NCBI RefSeq assembly: GCF_026672545.1 | Contig: NZ_JAPPRJ010000002.1 | Span: 186,001-250,000 of the forward strand | Length of the DNA stretch: 64,000 nt | Origin: Rhizobium sp. SL86 | Lineage (GTDB): Bacteria; Pseudomonadota; Alphaproteobacteria; Rhizobiales; Rhizobiaceae | Direction of reading: 5' to 3' | Shown here: piece after piece, positions 10,902-19,258 of the stretch | Numbering within the stretch: the stretch's first letter is position 1 | How the letters are laid out: each line of letters begins with the position of its first letter | Made by a program: the position numbers and the translations under genes | Notes under the pieces: model-generated | What the model was told of the DNA's origin: nothing | Seen by the model: the letters and a program-made list of their open reading frames with translations, nothing else | Databases searched by the model: none

Positions 10902-12025
10902 TCGGCGGCCTCCGGAAAGGTGATCTGGTGTTTGACAAGGGCCGTGCCGTGCTGGCTGAGGATGGAGAGCAGCTCGTCCACCCGGTGCCGGCAGGTGTGC
11001 CGCGCCATGATGGTTTCGAGCCCAGCGCCGGTCAGCGCGTTGGCAAAGTCCGTATCGGCGAGCACGGAACGCATGGCCTCCTTCATCTCGCTGCCGTTGC
11101 GGACGAAAAGAAAATCCTCTCCCGGCCGGAAGAGATGTTCGGCGTCTTCCCAGGGCGCGGAAATCAGCGGGATGCCACAGGCGAGCGCCTCGAACATGCG
11201 GATGGTCGGAATGCCGGGCAGGGTCTCGACGTAAGGGCGGCGCGGCACATGCACCGTCAGGCGATGGCGCGCGAAGGCAGAGGGTGCATCCGCATTGGCA
11301 ATCCAGCCTGCGTAATCGATACCGGCCTCCTTCAACTGGTTGAGGGCGGGTTGCGGGTAACGGACGCCCCTAACGGTCGTCTGCAGCTGAAGTTCCTTCA
11401 CCGGCTCGATCAGGAATTCCGCAAGTTCGGCGGAACGCTCGCCATCTCCCCAGTTGCCGATCCAGATAAGATCGCGCTCCTTCTCGACCTCCGGCATGGG
11501 GCGGAAGATCGTGTCGTCGGCGGCCTCGTGCCAGGTAAACACCTGAGAACCCCAGCCGGCCTTCAGGTAACGCTGCCGCAGCGTTTCGCCAAAGGCGAGG
11601 ATCAGGTCGTAGTCCTTGAGGATGAGGCCGGCGATGTCCTCTTCGCTGGAGACTGCCCGGTGGTGTGTGTCGTGAAAGACGAGGGTGAAGCCTGCGCGGC
11701 GGCGGATTTCTCCGATGCGCTCCACCAGAGCCGGATCGGTCCATTCGTGGACGATCACGACATCCGCATCGGACAGCGTCCGTTCATGATCGAAGTCCAC
11801 CCCATAGGAGAGGGAGGAGAGGTCGGGAAAGGTCCGTCGGAAGGCGTCAAGCGGCGCCTCTCCCTGGTCCTTCACGAGGTTCTGCCGCGACCAGGCCCCT
11901 TCCGGTTCCAGGGCAATCGCCTCATGGCCGCGACGGATCAGGTCGCGCATCACGCCGCGCAGAAAATGGGCGTTGCCGTGGTTCCAGTCGGAGACCAGGG
12001 AATGGGTATAGAACACGAACTTCAT
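10898..12025 (-). CDS. CgeB-like glycosyltransferase (third paralogue)
   Basis: A 375-residue protein starting MKFVFYTHSLVSDWNHGNAH, with the donor motif TIRMFEALACGIPLISAPW. It is more divergent than the other two in the middle (FHDTHHRAVSSEEDIAGL). ATGA overlap with the second paralogue downstream and a 2-base gap from the GT4 gene upstream. Presumably adds a different sugar from its neighbours in a stepwise assembly. Function unknown beyond family. Confidence 0.8.
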   Translation of the reverse strand: MKFVFYTHSLVSDWNHGNAHFLRGVMRDLIRRGHEAIALEPEGAWSRQNLVKDQGEAPLDAFRRTFPDLSSLSYGVDFDHERTLSDADVVIVHEWTDPALVERIGEIRRRAGFTLVFHDTHHRAVSSEEDIAGLILKDYDLILAFGETLRQRYLKAGWGSQVFTWHEAADDTIFRPMPEVEKERDLIWIGNWGDGERSAELAEFLIEPVKELQLQTTVRGVRYPQPALNQLKEAGIDYAGWIANADAPSAFARHRLTVHVPRRPYVETLPGIPTIRMFEALACGIPLISAPWEDAEHLFRPGEDFLFVRNGSEMKEAMRSVLADTDFANALTGAGLETIMARHTCRHRVDELLSILSQHGTALVKHQITFPEAAE

Positions 12026-12027
12026 GA

Positions 12028-13131
12028 TTACTCCGCTGCGTGAAGCGACCGGCGGGCAAGCGTTCGCGCGTAGATACGCACCATCTCGTTCACCTGCCGT
12101 TCGAGGGTAAAAGTCCGGGAGATCTCCTGGGCACGGGCCGATAGCGCATGCCGCAGGCCCTGGTCCTGACTCAGCCGGTTGATCGCATCCGCAATCGCCA
12201 GCGGGTCATGCGGATCGACAAACAGCGCGGCGTCCTGCCAGAGTTCGCGGTAGGTCTTGATGTCGGACAGCACCAGCGCGGCACCGAGGCGGGCAGCCTC
12301 CAGTGCGGCGAGACCGAAGGGTTCATAGATCGACGGCGAGACGAAGATCGCCGCCTTGACCAGGTGGTTCATGGTCTCGCTGTGGCTGAGCTCGCCCTTG
12401 GCCTTCGCCGCGAGAAGCGCGACCTGCTGTCCGCTCGGGCCGCGTGTCGGCCCGGCCATGACAATCGGCCAATGGGTCCGTTCCGCCGCCTCGTCGAGGG
12501 TCCGGCCATTCTTGCCATCATCCCACCAGCGCCCGGCGGCAAAGACGAAGGCTTCCTTGCGCGGCGTCTCGGGCGGCAGCCGGGTGGCATTGTAGACGAC
12601 GGAAAGTTGCGGCACGGCGCCATAGGCTTCGGTGACCATATCGCCATGCGAGCGGCTGGGAACGACCACGGCATCGCAGCGTCTCAGACCATCGGCGTTC
12701 ACGTGCTCCTGCCAGGCCCAGGGTTGCGGCACCGCGTGGCCGCGCACCGCGCAAAACCAGGTGACGACACAGGAATGCGACACCGTCACCACTGGCGCAT
12801 CAACCGCAAGACCCACCGCCTGGGACGGAAGGTTGAGGTGCAGCAGATCCACCCCCTCCCGTTCAGCAAGAGCTGCAATCTGGGGACCGACCTCCGTCAG
12901 GTCCCGTTCACCCTTCGCCATCCAGTCGAGCGGCGCCGAACGCCAGACGAGTTTGCCTATCGCCTCGGCCTCCCGGCGCTTGGCCTCGTCCGGCTCGGGC
13001 CCGAATCCTGCAAACACCGTGTCGATGCCAACGGCAGAGAGGCCGCGTGCAAGATCCATGGCGTAACGCCAGACGCCACCCACGGCATCGACCGTCATCA
13101 GGATTCGTCGCGGTGCAGGCAAACGCGTCAT
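12028..13131 (-). CDS. Glycosyltransferase family 4
   Basis: A 367-residue GT-B enzyme. The N-terminus RRILMTVDAVGGVWRYAMDL is characteristic of GT4 proteins annotated next to such operons. The C-terminal retaining-GT motif is SPSIYEPFGLAALEAA (Glu-x7-Glu) near residues 270-285, followed by the nucleotide-contacting LSDIKTYRELWQDAALFV. Cytoplasmic, with no membrane segment. It overlaps the upstream GH-SDR fusion gene by four bases (ATGA). GT4 enzymes typically use nucleotide-activated glucose, mannose or similar sugars with retention; specificity is unknown here. Confidence 0.85.
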   Translation of the reverse strand: MTRLPAPRRILMTVDAVGGVWRYAMDLARGLSAVGIDTVFAGFGPEPDEAKRREAEAIGKLVWRSAPLDWMAKGERDLTEVGPQIAALAEREGVDLLHLNLPSQAVGLAVDAPVVTVSHSCVVTWFCAVRGHAVPQPWAWQEHVNADGLRRCDAVVVPSRSHGDMVTEAYGAVPQLSVVYNATRLPPETPRKEAFVFAAGRWWDDGKNGRTLDEAAERTHWPIVMAGPTRGPSGQQVALLAAKAKGELSHSETMNHLVKAAIFVSPSIYEPFGLAALEAARLGAALVLSDIKTYRELWQDAALFVDPHDPLAIADAINRLSQDQGLRHALSARAQEISRTFTLERQVNEMVRIYARTLARRSLHAAE

Positions 13132-15158
13132 GCGGTCACCCTCAGCCTGTCGCGTATCGGCGCGCGCCCGTCAAAACGGTGTTCCGTCAGCCAGTCGGCG
13201 AGATGGGAAAGCCCGCTCTTCCAGCGGATGCGCGGCTGCCAGCCAAGCTGGTCTTCCAGCTTGCGGGTATCCGCCACGAAAAAGAACTGGTCTCCCGCCC
13301 GCCAGTCGCCGAAGTCGATCTCCAGCGGGCGCCCGGTCAGCCGTTCGATTTCGCGCAGCACCAAAAGGATGCTGACCGAATTCTGCGGTCCTCCGCCGAG
13401 ATTGAAGACCTCGCCGCGCACGCGAGAGATGCCGGCATGCACGGCGCGATAAGCCGCCACCGCATCATCCACATGCAGGATGTCGCGCACCTGTTTGCCG
13501 TCGCCGTAGATGGAGATCGGCTGACCGGACAAGGCGCGGATGAGGAAATGCGCCACCCAGCCCTGGTCCTCGGTGCCGAACTGGCGCGGGCCGTAAATGC
13601 AGCTCATGCGCAGCACGGCGGTCGGAATATCGAAGGATTTGGCGTAATCCAGCACATACTGGTCGGCCACGCCCTTGGAGCAGCCATAGGGTGTGCAGAA
13701 ATCGAGCGGCCGGTTTTCACCGATGCCGAAATCGCGCACCGCCTGGTCCGCCGGCACGTAGCGATCGTCCATCGGGAGCATCTCCAGGTCTTCCAAGGCG
13801 CCATAGACCTTGTTGGTGCTGGCAAAGATCACCGGCGCCTTGCGGCCCGCCTTCCGGACGGATTCCAGCACGTTGATCGTGCCGCGCGCATTGGCCTCGA
13901 AATCATCGAGCGGGGAAACGAGGCTTGTCGTCACGGCTGTCTGGGCTGCCAGATGGAAGATCGCCTTGGCATCGGTGAAGGCCGCCTCGATGCCGCGCAG
14001 ATCCCGCACATCGGCCAGCACCGGGTGCACGCGGCGGCCGTGGCGTTCCGTTAGCCAGGCAAGGTTCTGGTCGACGCCGGGTCGCCCGAGATTATCGAGG
14101 ACGATGACATCCTCGCCCTCGGCAAGAAAACTTTCGGCAAGGTTCGAGCCGATGAAACCGCTGCCGCCGGTAATGACAATCGGGGCCGCACCGGTCGCGA
14201 CATGCGGGGTGGCGAGCCGCGTCACGTCGCGCAGCCGCTCGATGCCGCCTTCCATCAACAGTCGGGCGAGCAGCTTCGGCTGGTTTTCGTGGGTGACGGC
14301 GCCCAGATGGTAATGGCGCGGATCAAACCACAGGCCTTCCTGCACCGCCACATCCGGCGGCACGTCGGCGAAGGAGTACCAGTAGAGGCGGTCGGCTGGC
14401 ACCTGCAGCGCTTTCATGAAACGGCGCGCCTGCTCCATCTCGTCATTGCGCCAGGTGGAATAGCCGGTTTCGGTGATCCAGATTTCGGCCTCTGCATTGT
14501 GACGGTCGAGGATCTGGCGCATTTCGCCGAGATGCATGTCCCAGCCGCCCCAGCTCCCCTCCTCGCTGTCCCAGGTGCCGGGAAAGCCGTGGAAACCGAC
14601 GGCATCGACGACGCCGAGCACGCCGCGTTCGCCCATCAGGTTCAGCCACATCGGGTCGAAGGGGCAGGGCCCGCCCAGCACCGGCTTCCAGCCGCGCTGT
14701 TTCGCCCAGTAGGCGGCCCCGCCGACCATCTCGCAGAACAGCTGGAAATCGGCATCCTCGCGCCAGTCCCAGTCGAGCAGATTGTTCGGTTCGTTCCATA
14801 ATTCGACATGGCGGAAGTGCCGGCCATAACGGGTTAGCACGTGATCGACGAAATCGGCATAATCCTTCAGCACCTGCGGCGCGCCGTTCGAGCGTCCCGT
14901 TCGCGACATGGAGGGCGGCGTGTAGTGGATGCAGGGCAGGAGGTCGATTTCGGCTCCCAGCTTCGGGATCAGCCAGTCGAACCAGGCTTCACCACCCGGC
15001 GCCAGATATTCCGCCCAGGAGAGATGTGTACGCAGGGAATTCGCGCCGCTTTTCAGGATATCCGGGAGCAGACGTTCGGTGCGCTCGTATTCGCCGGGGC
15101 GGAACCATTCCACGAAACCGAAGGACCGCCCGGCTGGGGACGTGGCGGATGGATTCAT
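13128..15158 (-). CDS. Fusion: glycoside-hydrolase-like barrel + NAD-dependent SDR epimerase
   Basis: A 676-residue protein made of two enzymes. Residues 1-315 look like a clan-A (beta/alpha)8 glycosidase similar to GH39-type xylosidases: HVELWNEPNN puts a probable acid/base at Glu123, and IWITETGYSTW a probable nucleophile at Glu230. Residues 325-676 are an extended SDR, with NAD motif GGSGFIGS at 331-338, Tyr491-x3-Lys495 in TPYGCSKG, and CIYGPRQFGTEDQGW as in CDP-paratose 2-epimerase/UDP-glucose epimerases. There is no signal peptide, so the barrel would act in the cytoplasm, which is unusual for a xylosidase. A nucleotide-sugar or lipid-linked intermediate could be its substrate. ATGA overlaps both sides. 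Domain identities are fairly safe; the joint function is unknown. Confidence 0.8.
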   Translation of the reverse strand: MNPSATSPAGRSFGFVEWFRPGEYERTERLLPDILKSGANSLRTHLSWAEYLAPGGEAWFDWLIPKLGAEIDLLPCIHYTPPSMSRTGRSNGAPQVLKDYADFVDHVLTRYGRHFRHVELWNEPNNLLDWDWREDADFQLFCEMVGGAAYWAKQRGWKPVLGGPCPFDPMWLNLMGERGVLGVVDAVGFHGFPGTWDSEEGSWGGWDMHLGEMRQILDRHNAEAEIWITETGYSTWRNDEMEQARRFMKALQVPADRLYWYSFADVPPDVAVQEGLWFDPRHYHLGAVTHENQPKLLARLLMEGGIERLRDVTRLATPHVATGAAPIVITGGSGFIGSNLAESFLAEGEDVIVLDNLGRPGVDQNLAWLTERHGRRVHPVLADVRDLRGIEAAFTDAKAIFHLAAQTAVTTSLVSPLDDFEANARGTINVLESVRKAGRKAPVIFASTNKVYGALEDLEMLPMDDRYVPADQAVRDFGIGENRPLDFCTPYGCSKGVADQYVLDYAKSFDIPTAVLRMSCIYGPRQFGTEDQGWVAHFLIRALSGQPISIYGDGKQVRDILHVDDAVAAYRAVHAGISRVRGEVFNLGGGPQNSVSILLVLREIERLTGRPLEIDFGDWRAGDQFFFVADTRKLEDQLGWQPRIRWKSGLSHLADWLTEHRFDGRAPIRDRLRVTA

Positions 15159-16264
15159 GATACCAGCCCCCGTTCTTCCAGCTGGCGTTTCATCTCGGCG
15201 CCGCGATCGATCGCGCCGGTGGTCCTTACCCAGGCGGCCAGCTCGACCAGCGTGGTCTCCAGCCGGTGTTCCGGTTCAAAGCCTAAAAGCTCGCGTGCCT
15301 TGGAAATGTCGGAGAAGCAGTTGCGAATATCGCCGGAGCGGGCCTTGTGCAGGATCTCCGGCTGCAACTGCGGCGCATCCATCGCCTCTGCCAGAAGGCT
15401 TGCGACCTCGGCGACCGAATAGGACTGGCCGCTGCCCACATTGATGACATGACCGCTGACGCGGGGCTTTTCGAGCGCCAGCCGGAAGGCGCGCGCCACA
15501 TCGCGCACATGCACGAAATCGCGCCGCTGACGCCCGTCCTCGAAGATCATCGGCGACTGGCCATTGGCAATGCGGGAGGCGAAATTGGCGAGCACCCCGG
15601 TATAGGGGTTCGACAGCGCCTGTCCCGGGCCGAAGACGTTGAAGAGGCGAAGTGCCACGGCATCGACGCCATAGGCCTCGCCATAGATCAGGACGGCGCG
15701 TTCCTGCATGTATTTCGTCAGCGCATAGATAGAGGCGAGATCGACGGGCTTTTCCTCATCGGTCGGTGTGGGCGTCAGCGTTTCGCCATTCGGCCCCTTG
15801 GCTTCCCATTCGCCGGATTTGATCTGCGCGGCCCTGCGCCGCACCTGGCCGAAGCGGTGGCCGTGCTCATCGGTATAGAGACCTTCGCCGTAGACGCTCA
15901 TCGATGATGCGACGACGATACGCTTGACCGGCAGGCCGATCATCGATTCCAGCAGGACCGCAGTGCCGAGATCATTGCCGCCGACATAGCGGGCGATCTC
16001 GTACATCGACTGACCGACACCGACTTCCGCCGCCAGATGGAGCACGGATTCGACTCCCTGCAGCGCGTCCTGTACGATCGATTTGTCGCAGACATCGCCC
16101 TGGATGAACTCGACCCCGGTCGGAATCGTCGGGCCTGCATCGCCATGCACCTGATCGATCAGGGCATCGAGAATGCGGACCTGGTAACCGCTGGAGAGAA
16201 GTTCTTGCGTGACATAGCGGCCGATAAATCCGCAACCGCCTGTAATGAGTACCTTCTGTGACAC
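15155..16264 (-). CDS. NAD-dependent epimerase/dehydratase (extended SDR)
   Basis: A 369-residue SDR and first gene of the long operon. NAD motif GGCGFIGR is at residues 9-16 and the catalytic Tyr180-x3-Lys184 is in YALTKY. RLFNVFGPGQ and DFVHVRDVARA are usual for UDP-glucose 4-epimerase relatives. Between residues 128 and 170 it carries an insertion rich in charged residues before the catalytic Tyr, not seen in GalE. The start is GTG 16264, preceded by a weak AGGG; no better start fits the fold. A stress-type promoter match lies about 50 bases upstream. The substrate is probably a UDP-sugar. Confidence 0.82.
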   Translation of the reverse strand: MSQKVLITGGCGFIGRYVTQELLSSGYQVRILDALIDQVHGDAGPTIPTGVEFIQGDVCDKSIVQDALQGVESVLHLAAEVGVGQSMYEIARYVGGNDLGTAVLLESMIGLPVKRIVVASSMSVYGEGLYTDEHGHRFGQVRRRAAQIKSGEWEAKGPNGETLTPTPTDEEKPVDLASIYALTKYMQERAVLIYGEAYGVDAVALRLFNVFGPGQALSNPYTGVLANFASRIANGQSPMIFEDGRQRRDFVHVRDVARAFRLALEKPRVSGHVINVGSGQSYSVAEVASLLAEAMDAPQLQPEILHKARSGDIRNCFSDISKARELLGFEPEHRLETTLVELAAWVRTTGAIDRGAEMKRQLEERGLVS

Positions 16265-16314
16265 GGGTTCTGCCCTGAACGTTAGAGGGATGATGATGAA
16301 GCGTTCGGGCGGCG

Positions 16315-16339
16315 AACAAGCAGCAGCAGCAATAGTTCC
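16315..16339 (-). promoter_or_regulatory. Stress-sigma-type promoter of the glycan operon
   Basis: On the minus strand GGAAC (16339-16335) is followed by 16 bases and TGTT (16318-16315). This fits the alphaproteobacterial EcfG/RpoE2 pattern (GGAAC-N18/19-TT). The predicted start of transcription is about 45 bases before the GTG at 16264. The spacer is mostly a GCT repeat. Confidence 0.55.
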
Positions 16340-16428
16340 CGAAGGAATTTTGCCTGACTGCCGAAAGGGCTAGCGCCCGCCCCCCGCCAACATCTGGTTC
16401 AATGACATCAACAGTGTCATCTTCTTCA

Positions 16429-16453
16429 GGAACTCTGCTGCCTCTAGCCTGTT
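16429..16453 (+). promoter_or_regulatory. Stress-sigma-type promoter of the divergent dehydrogenase
   Basis: GGAAC (16429-16433), 16 bases, TGTT (16450-16453): the same geometry as the promoter facing the other way 90 bases to the left. It leaves about 70 bases of leader before ATG 16529 and argues against the upstream GTG at 16463 as the start. Confidence 0.55.
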
Positions 16454-16528
16454 AGCCATTCCGTGAACCTGCGCGCCGTGACCCAAGGCATGGCTGCGCG
16501 ACCGGTAAATGGAGACGAAGAGACAGGG

Positions 16529-17515
16529 ATGGACACGCTTTCTCAGACAACAGCAACAATGCGGGCCGCGGTCGTGGTCGGTGCCGGTGAGATCGAGGTC
16601 CGGACAGTGCCACGTCCCGAACCGGCGCAAGGGCAGGTGCGGGTACGGCTGGAAGGCTGCGGCGTCTGCGCCTCCAATCTCACCCCCTGGTCTGGCCCCG
16701 ACTGGATGCAGTTCCCGACCGAGCCGGGCGGCCTTGGCCATGAGGGCTGGGGCCTCATCGATGCCCTCGGTGAGGGCGTGACGGGTCTGGACGTCGGCGA
16801 TCGTGTGGCGGCGCTGAGCTACCATGCCTATGCCGGCTACGACATTGCGGAGGCCTCCGCCGTGGTGAAGCTGCCGGAGGCTTTGAAGGGGCAACCATTC
16901 CCCGGCGAGCCGCTCGGTTGCGCAATGAACATTTTCCGCCGCGCGGAAATCAGCGCCGGCCAGACGGTCGCCATCATCGGCATCGGCTTTCTCGGCGCGC
17001 TCCTGACGCAACTTGCCGTGAAGGCGGGCGCCCGGGTCATCGCCATTTCGCGGCGCCCCTTCTCGCTCAATATCGCCCGGCGGATGGGAGCCGAAGAGCT
17101 CATTGAAATGAACGATCACTGGCAGATCATCGAGCAGGTGAAAGCGCTGACTGATGGTCGGTTCTGCGATCGGGTGATCGAGGCCGTCGGCAAGCCGTGG
17201 CCGCTCGACCTTGCGGCGGAACTGACGCGCGAGCGCGGCCGGTTGATCGTCGCCGGTTATCACCAGGACGGGCCGCGGCAGATCAATATGCAGCTATGGA
17301 ACTGGCGCGGCATCGACGTGATCAACGCCCATGAACGCGATCCCGACATCTACATGGAGGGAATCCGCGCGGCGGTGGCCGCCGTCGCCGAAGGCCATCT
17401 CGACCCGTCTAGCCTCTACACGCACGTCTTTCCCCTGGAACAGCTGGATGACGCGCTCAATGCAACACGGGACCGGCCCGACGGTTTCCTCAAGGCCATG
17501 GTGACCTGCCGATGA
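16529..17515 (+). CDS. Zinc-type (MDR) alcohol/sugar dehydrogenase
   Basis: A 328-residue medium-chain dehydrogenase. CGVCASN (first zinc ligand), GLGHEGWG (His/Glu) and LGCAMNIF (third ligand) form the catalytic site; GIGFLGALLTQ is the dinucleotide loop. The four-cysteine structural zinc lobe is absent, as in several sugar- or polyol-type MDR branches. ATG 16529 is preferred over in-frame starts at 16463 and 16490, because the promoter match ends at 16453 and GGAGACGAAGAG lies upstream. Overlaps the next gene by ATGA. Probably oxidises or reduces a sugar-like intermediate of the divergent glycan cluster. Confidence 0.8.
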   Translation: MDTLSQTTATMRAAVVVGAGEIEVRTVPRPEPAQGQVRVRLEGCGVCASNLTPWSGPDWMQFPTEPGGLGHEGWGLIDALGEGVTGLDVGDRVAALSYHAYAGYDIAEASAVVKLPEALKGQPFPGEPLGCAMNIFRRAEISAGQTVAIIGIGFLGALLTQLAVKAGARVIAISRRPFSLNIARRMGAEELIEMNDHWQIIEQVKALTDGRFCDRVIEAVGKPWPLDLAAELTRERGRLIVAGYHQDGPRQINMQLWNWRGIDVINAHERDPDIYMEGIRAAVAAVAEGHLDPSSLYTHVFPLEQLDDALNATRDRPDGFLKAMVTCR

Positions 17516-18546
17516 ACCAGATGGTGACGACCAACGACCTTTCTCAAGCCACCCGTCCATTGCGTCTCGGTTTTCTCGGTGTTGGCTGGATCGGTCGGCA
17601 TCGGATGAAGGCAGTGCTGGACACTGGTGTGGCACAGGCTGTTGCGATTGCCGACCCGAATCCGGACATGCTGGCGGCCGCGCTGGAGATCGCGCCGGAG
17701 GCGCGTCCGGTCGAGGGGCTGGACGCCCTTTTGCGTGAAGAGCTCGATGGCGTGGTGATCGCCACGCCGAGTGCCCAGCATGCGGAGGAATCGATCCGGG
17801 TTCTGTCGAGCGGCCGCGCCGTGTTCTGCCAGAAGCCGCTGGGGCGTACCGAACAGGAGGTGCAGGCGGTGGTCGACGCCGCGCGTAAAGTAGATCGCCT
17901 GCTATCGATCGATTTGTCCTACCGTTTCACCGAGGGCATGCGCCAGATCCGCGACCTGATCCGGTCTGGCTCGCTCGGAACCGTGTTTGCCGCCGATCTC
18001 GTCTTTCACAACGCCTATGGACCGGACAAGCCCTGGTTCTACGACAAGGCGCTGTCGGGTGGCGGCTGCGTGATCGATCTCGGCGTGCATCTCGTGGATG
18101 CGGCGTTGTGGTCGCTCGGCTTTCCGGCAGTCTCCAACGTGGCGAGCCGGCTGATGAGCGGCGGCCGTCCGATTTCCGGCGACAGCGACCGCATCGAGGA
18201 CTATGCGATTGCGACCATCGACCTGGAAAATGGCGCCAACATCCGGCTCGCCTGCTCCTGGCGCCTGCCGGCCGGACAGGAAGCGGTGATCTCAGCCGCC
18301 TTTTATGGCACCGAGGGCGGGGCCCGGCTGTCTAACATCAACGGCTCCTTCTACGATTTCAAAGCGGAGTGGCTGAAAGGCACGAAGCGTGAGCGCCTGG
18401 TGGGACCGCCAGACGATTGGGGCGGGCGCGCCGCGGCGGACTGGGCACGCAGGCTGTCGGAAGGCGCCGGTTATGACCCCGAGGCGGACCGGCTGGTGGA
18501 TGTCGCGCGCATTCTCGACCGGATTTATGGTCGGCATCGGACATAA
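17512..18546 (+). CDS. Gfo/Idh/MocA-family oxidoreductase
   Basis: A 344-residue NAD(P)-dependent oxidoreductase. The Rossmann motif is GFLGVGWIGRHR (about 19-30) and the family catalytic lysine is in CQKPLGRT (about 106), equivalent to the EKP motif. GGGCVIDLGVHLVDAALW carries the conserved His of the C-terminal domain. It begins inside the stop of the preceding dehydrogenase (ATGA), so the two likely act consecutively on one sugar intermediate. Members act on inositol, glucose, UDP-sugars and glycosides, so the substrate is open. Confidence 0.82.
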   Translation: MNQMVTTNDLSQATRPLRLGFLGVGWIGRHRMKAVLDTGVAQAVAIADPNPDMLAAALEIAPEARPVEGLDALLREELDGVVIATPSAQHAEESIRVLSSGRAVFCQKPLGRTEQEVQAVVDAARKVDRLLSIDLSYRFTEGMRQIRDLIRSGSLGTVFAADLVFHNAYGPDKPWFYDKALSGGGCVIDLGVHLVDAALWSLGFPAVSNVASRLMSGGRPISGDSDRIEDYAIATIDLENGANIRLACSWRLPAGQEAVISAAFYGTEGGARLSNINGSFYDFKAEWLKGTKRERLVGPPDDWGGRAAADWARRLSEGAGYDPEADRLVDVARILDRIYGRHRT

Positions 18547-18557
18547 CAGGTTCTGGC

Positions 18558-18582
18558 GGAACCGCAGAGCGGGGAGATGGTT
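18558..18582 (+). promoter_or_regulatory. Stress-sigma-type promoter upstream of DUF1003 gene
   Basis: GGAAC (18558-18562), 16 bases, GGTT (18579-18582). Transcription would begin near 18590, about 90 bases before ATG 18682. Confidence 0.5.
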
Positions 18583-18681
18583 TGGCTAGAAAAGAACAGA
18601 GTCCGACCCTTGACCAGACCAAGATCTTCCCAAGCTGAACCCGCCCATTCACACCGCCCGCGACCTGCGGGCGGTGACGCG

Positions 18682-19194
18682 ATGACCCGTACGCTCGACC
18701 GCAATATCGACGTCTTGGTCGAGCGCACGAAACACAATCTCGCCAAGTCCGGCCGGCAGGAGCGCGCAGCGGATGCCATTACCCGCTTTGCCGGCAGTAT
18801 GGTCTTTGTCTACCTGCATCTCGCCTTCTTCGGGGCTTGGATTGCCATCAACACGGGGATTTTGCCGATCCTGCGGCCCTTCGATCCTTCTCTCGTGGTG
18901 CTGGCAATGATCGCCTCCGTGGAAGCGATCTTCCTGTCCACCTTCGTGCTCATCAGCCAGAACCGGATGTCGGCGGCCGACGACAAGCGGGCGGACCTCA
19001 ATCTGCAGATCTCGCTTCTGCACGAACATGAGACGACGCGGCTGATCGCACTCGTCTCGGAGCTCGCGCGCAAGCTCGATGTCAGCACGGACGTGGACCG
19101 GGAGATCGAGGAGTTAAAGCGCGATGTTCAGCCTGAGCGGGTGATGGAGCGTATCGAGGAGCGCGGGGAAAGCCTGTCACAAACGGATGCATGA
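18682..19194 (+). CDS. DUF1003-family membrane protein
   Basis: A 170-residue protein with a basic N-terminal segment, two membrane helices (FVYLHLAFFGAWIAINTGIL at about 37-57 and LVVLAMIASVEAIFLSTFVL at about 66-86), then the family hallmark QNRMSAADDKRADLNLQISL and a long charged C-terminal coiled-coil-like tail. ATG 18682 was chosen because the promoter match ends at 18582, which excludes an in-frame ATG at 18577. Function is unknown for the family. It occurs often among general stress genes in alphaproteobacteria. Confidence 0.8.
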   Translation: MTRTLDRNIDVLVERTKHNLAKSGRQERAADAITRFAGSMVFVYLHLAFFGAWIAINTGILPILRPFDPSLVVLAMIASVEAIFLSTFVLISQNRMSAADDKRADLNLQISLLHEHETTRLIALVSELARKLDVSTDVDREIEELKRDVQPERVMERIEERGESLSQTDA

Positions 19195-19258
19195 CATCCG
19201 CGGCGGCTCATCCGTGGTCTTGTATTGCCACAATTGCGTCTCCACCTCGTCGATCCAT

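Noticed and set aside
9801..11234. Long plus-strand open frame opposite the glycosyltransferases
   Set aside because: Opposite two GT genes with clear motifs; no ribosome site or recognisable domain.
16319..16334. AGC trinucleotide run as a microsatellite
   Set aside because: Only four repeat units, and it is the spacer of a promoter match, so not reported as a repeat feature.
18577..18681. Upstream start for the DUF1003 protein
   Set aside because: The predicted stress promoter occupies 18558-18582, so an ATG at 18577 would be within the promoter; the added residues are not family-like.
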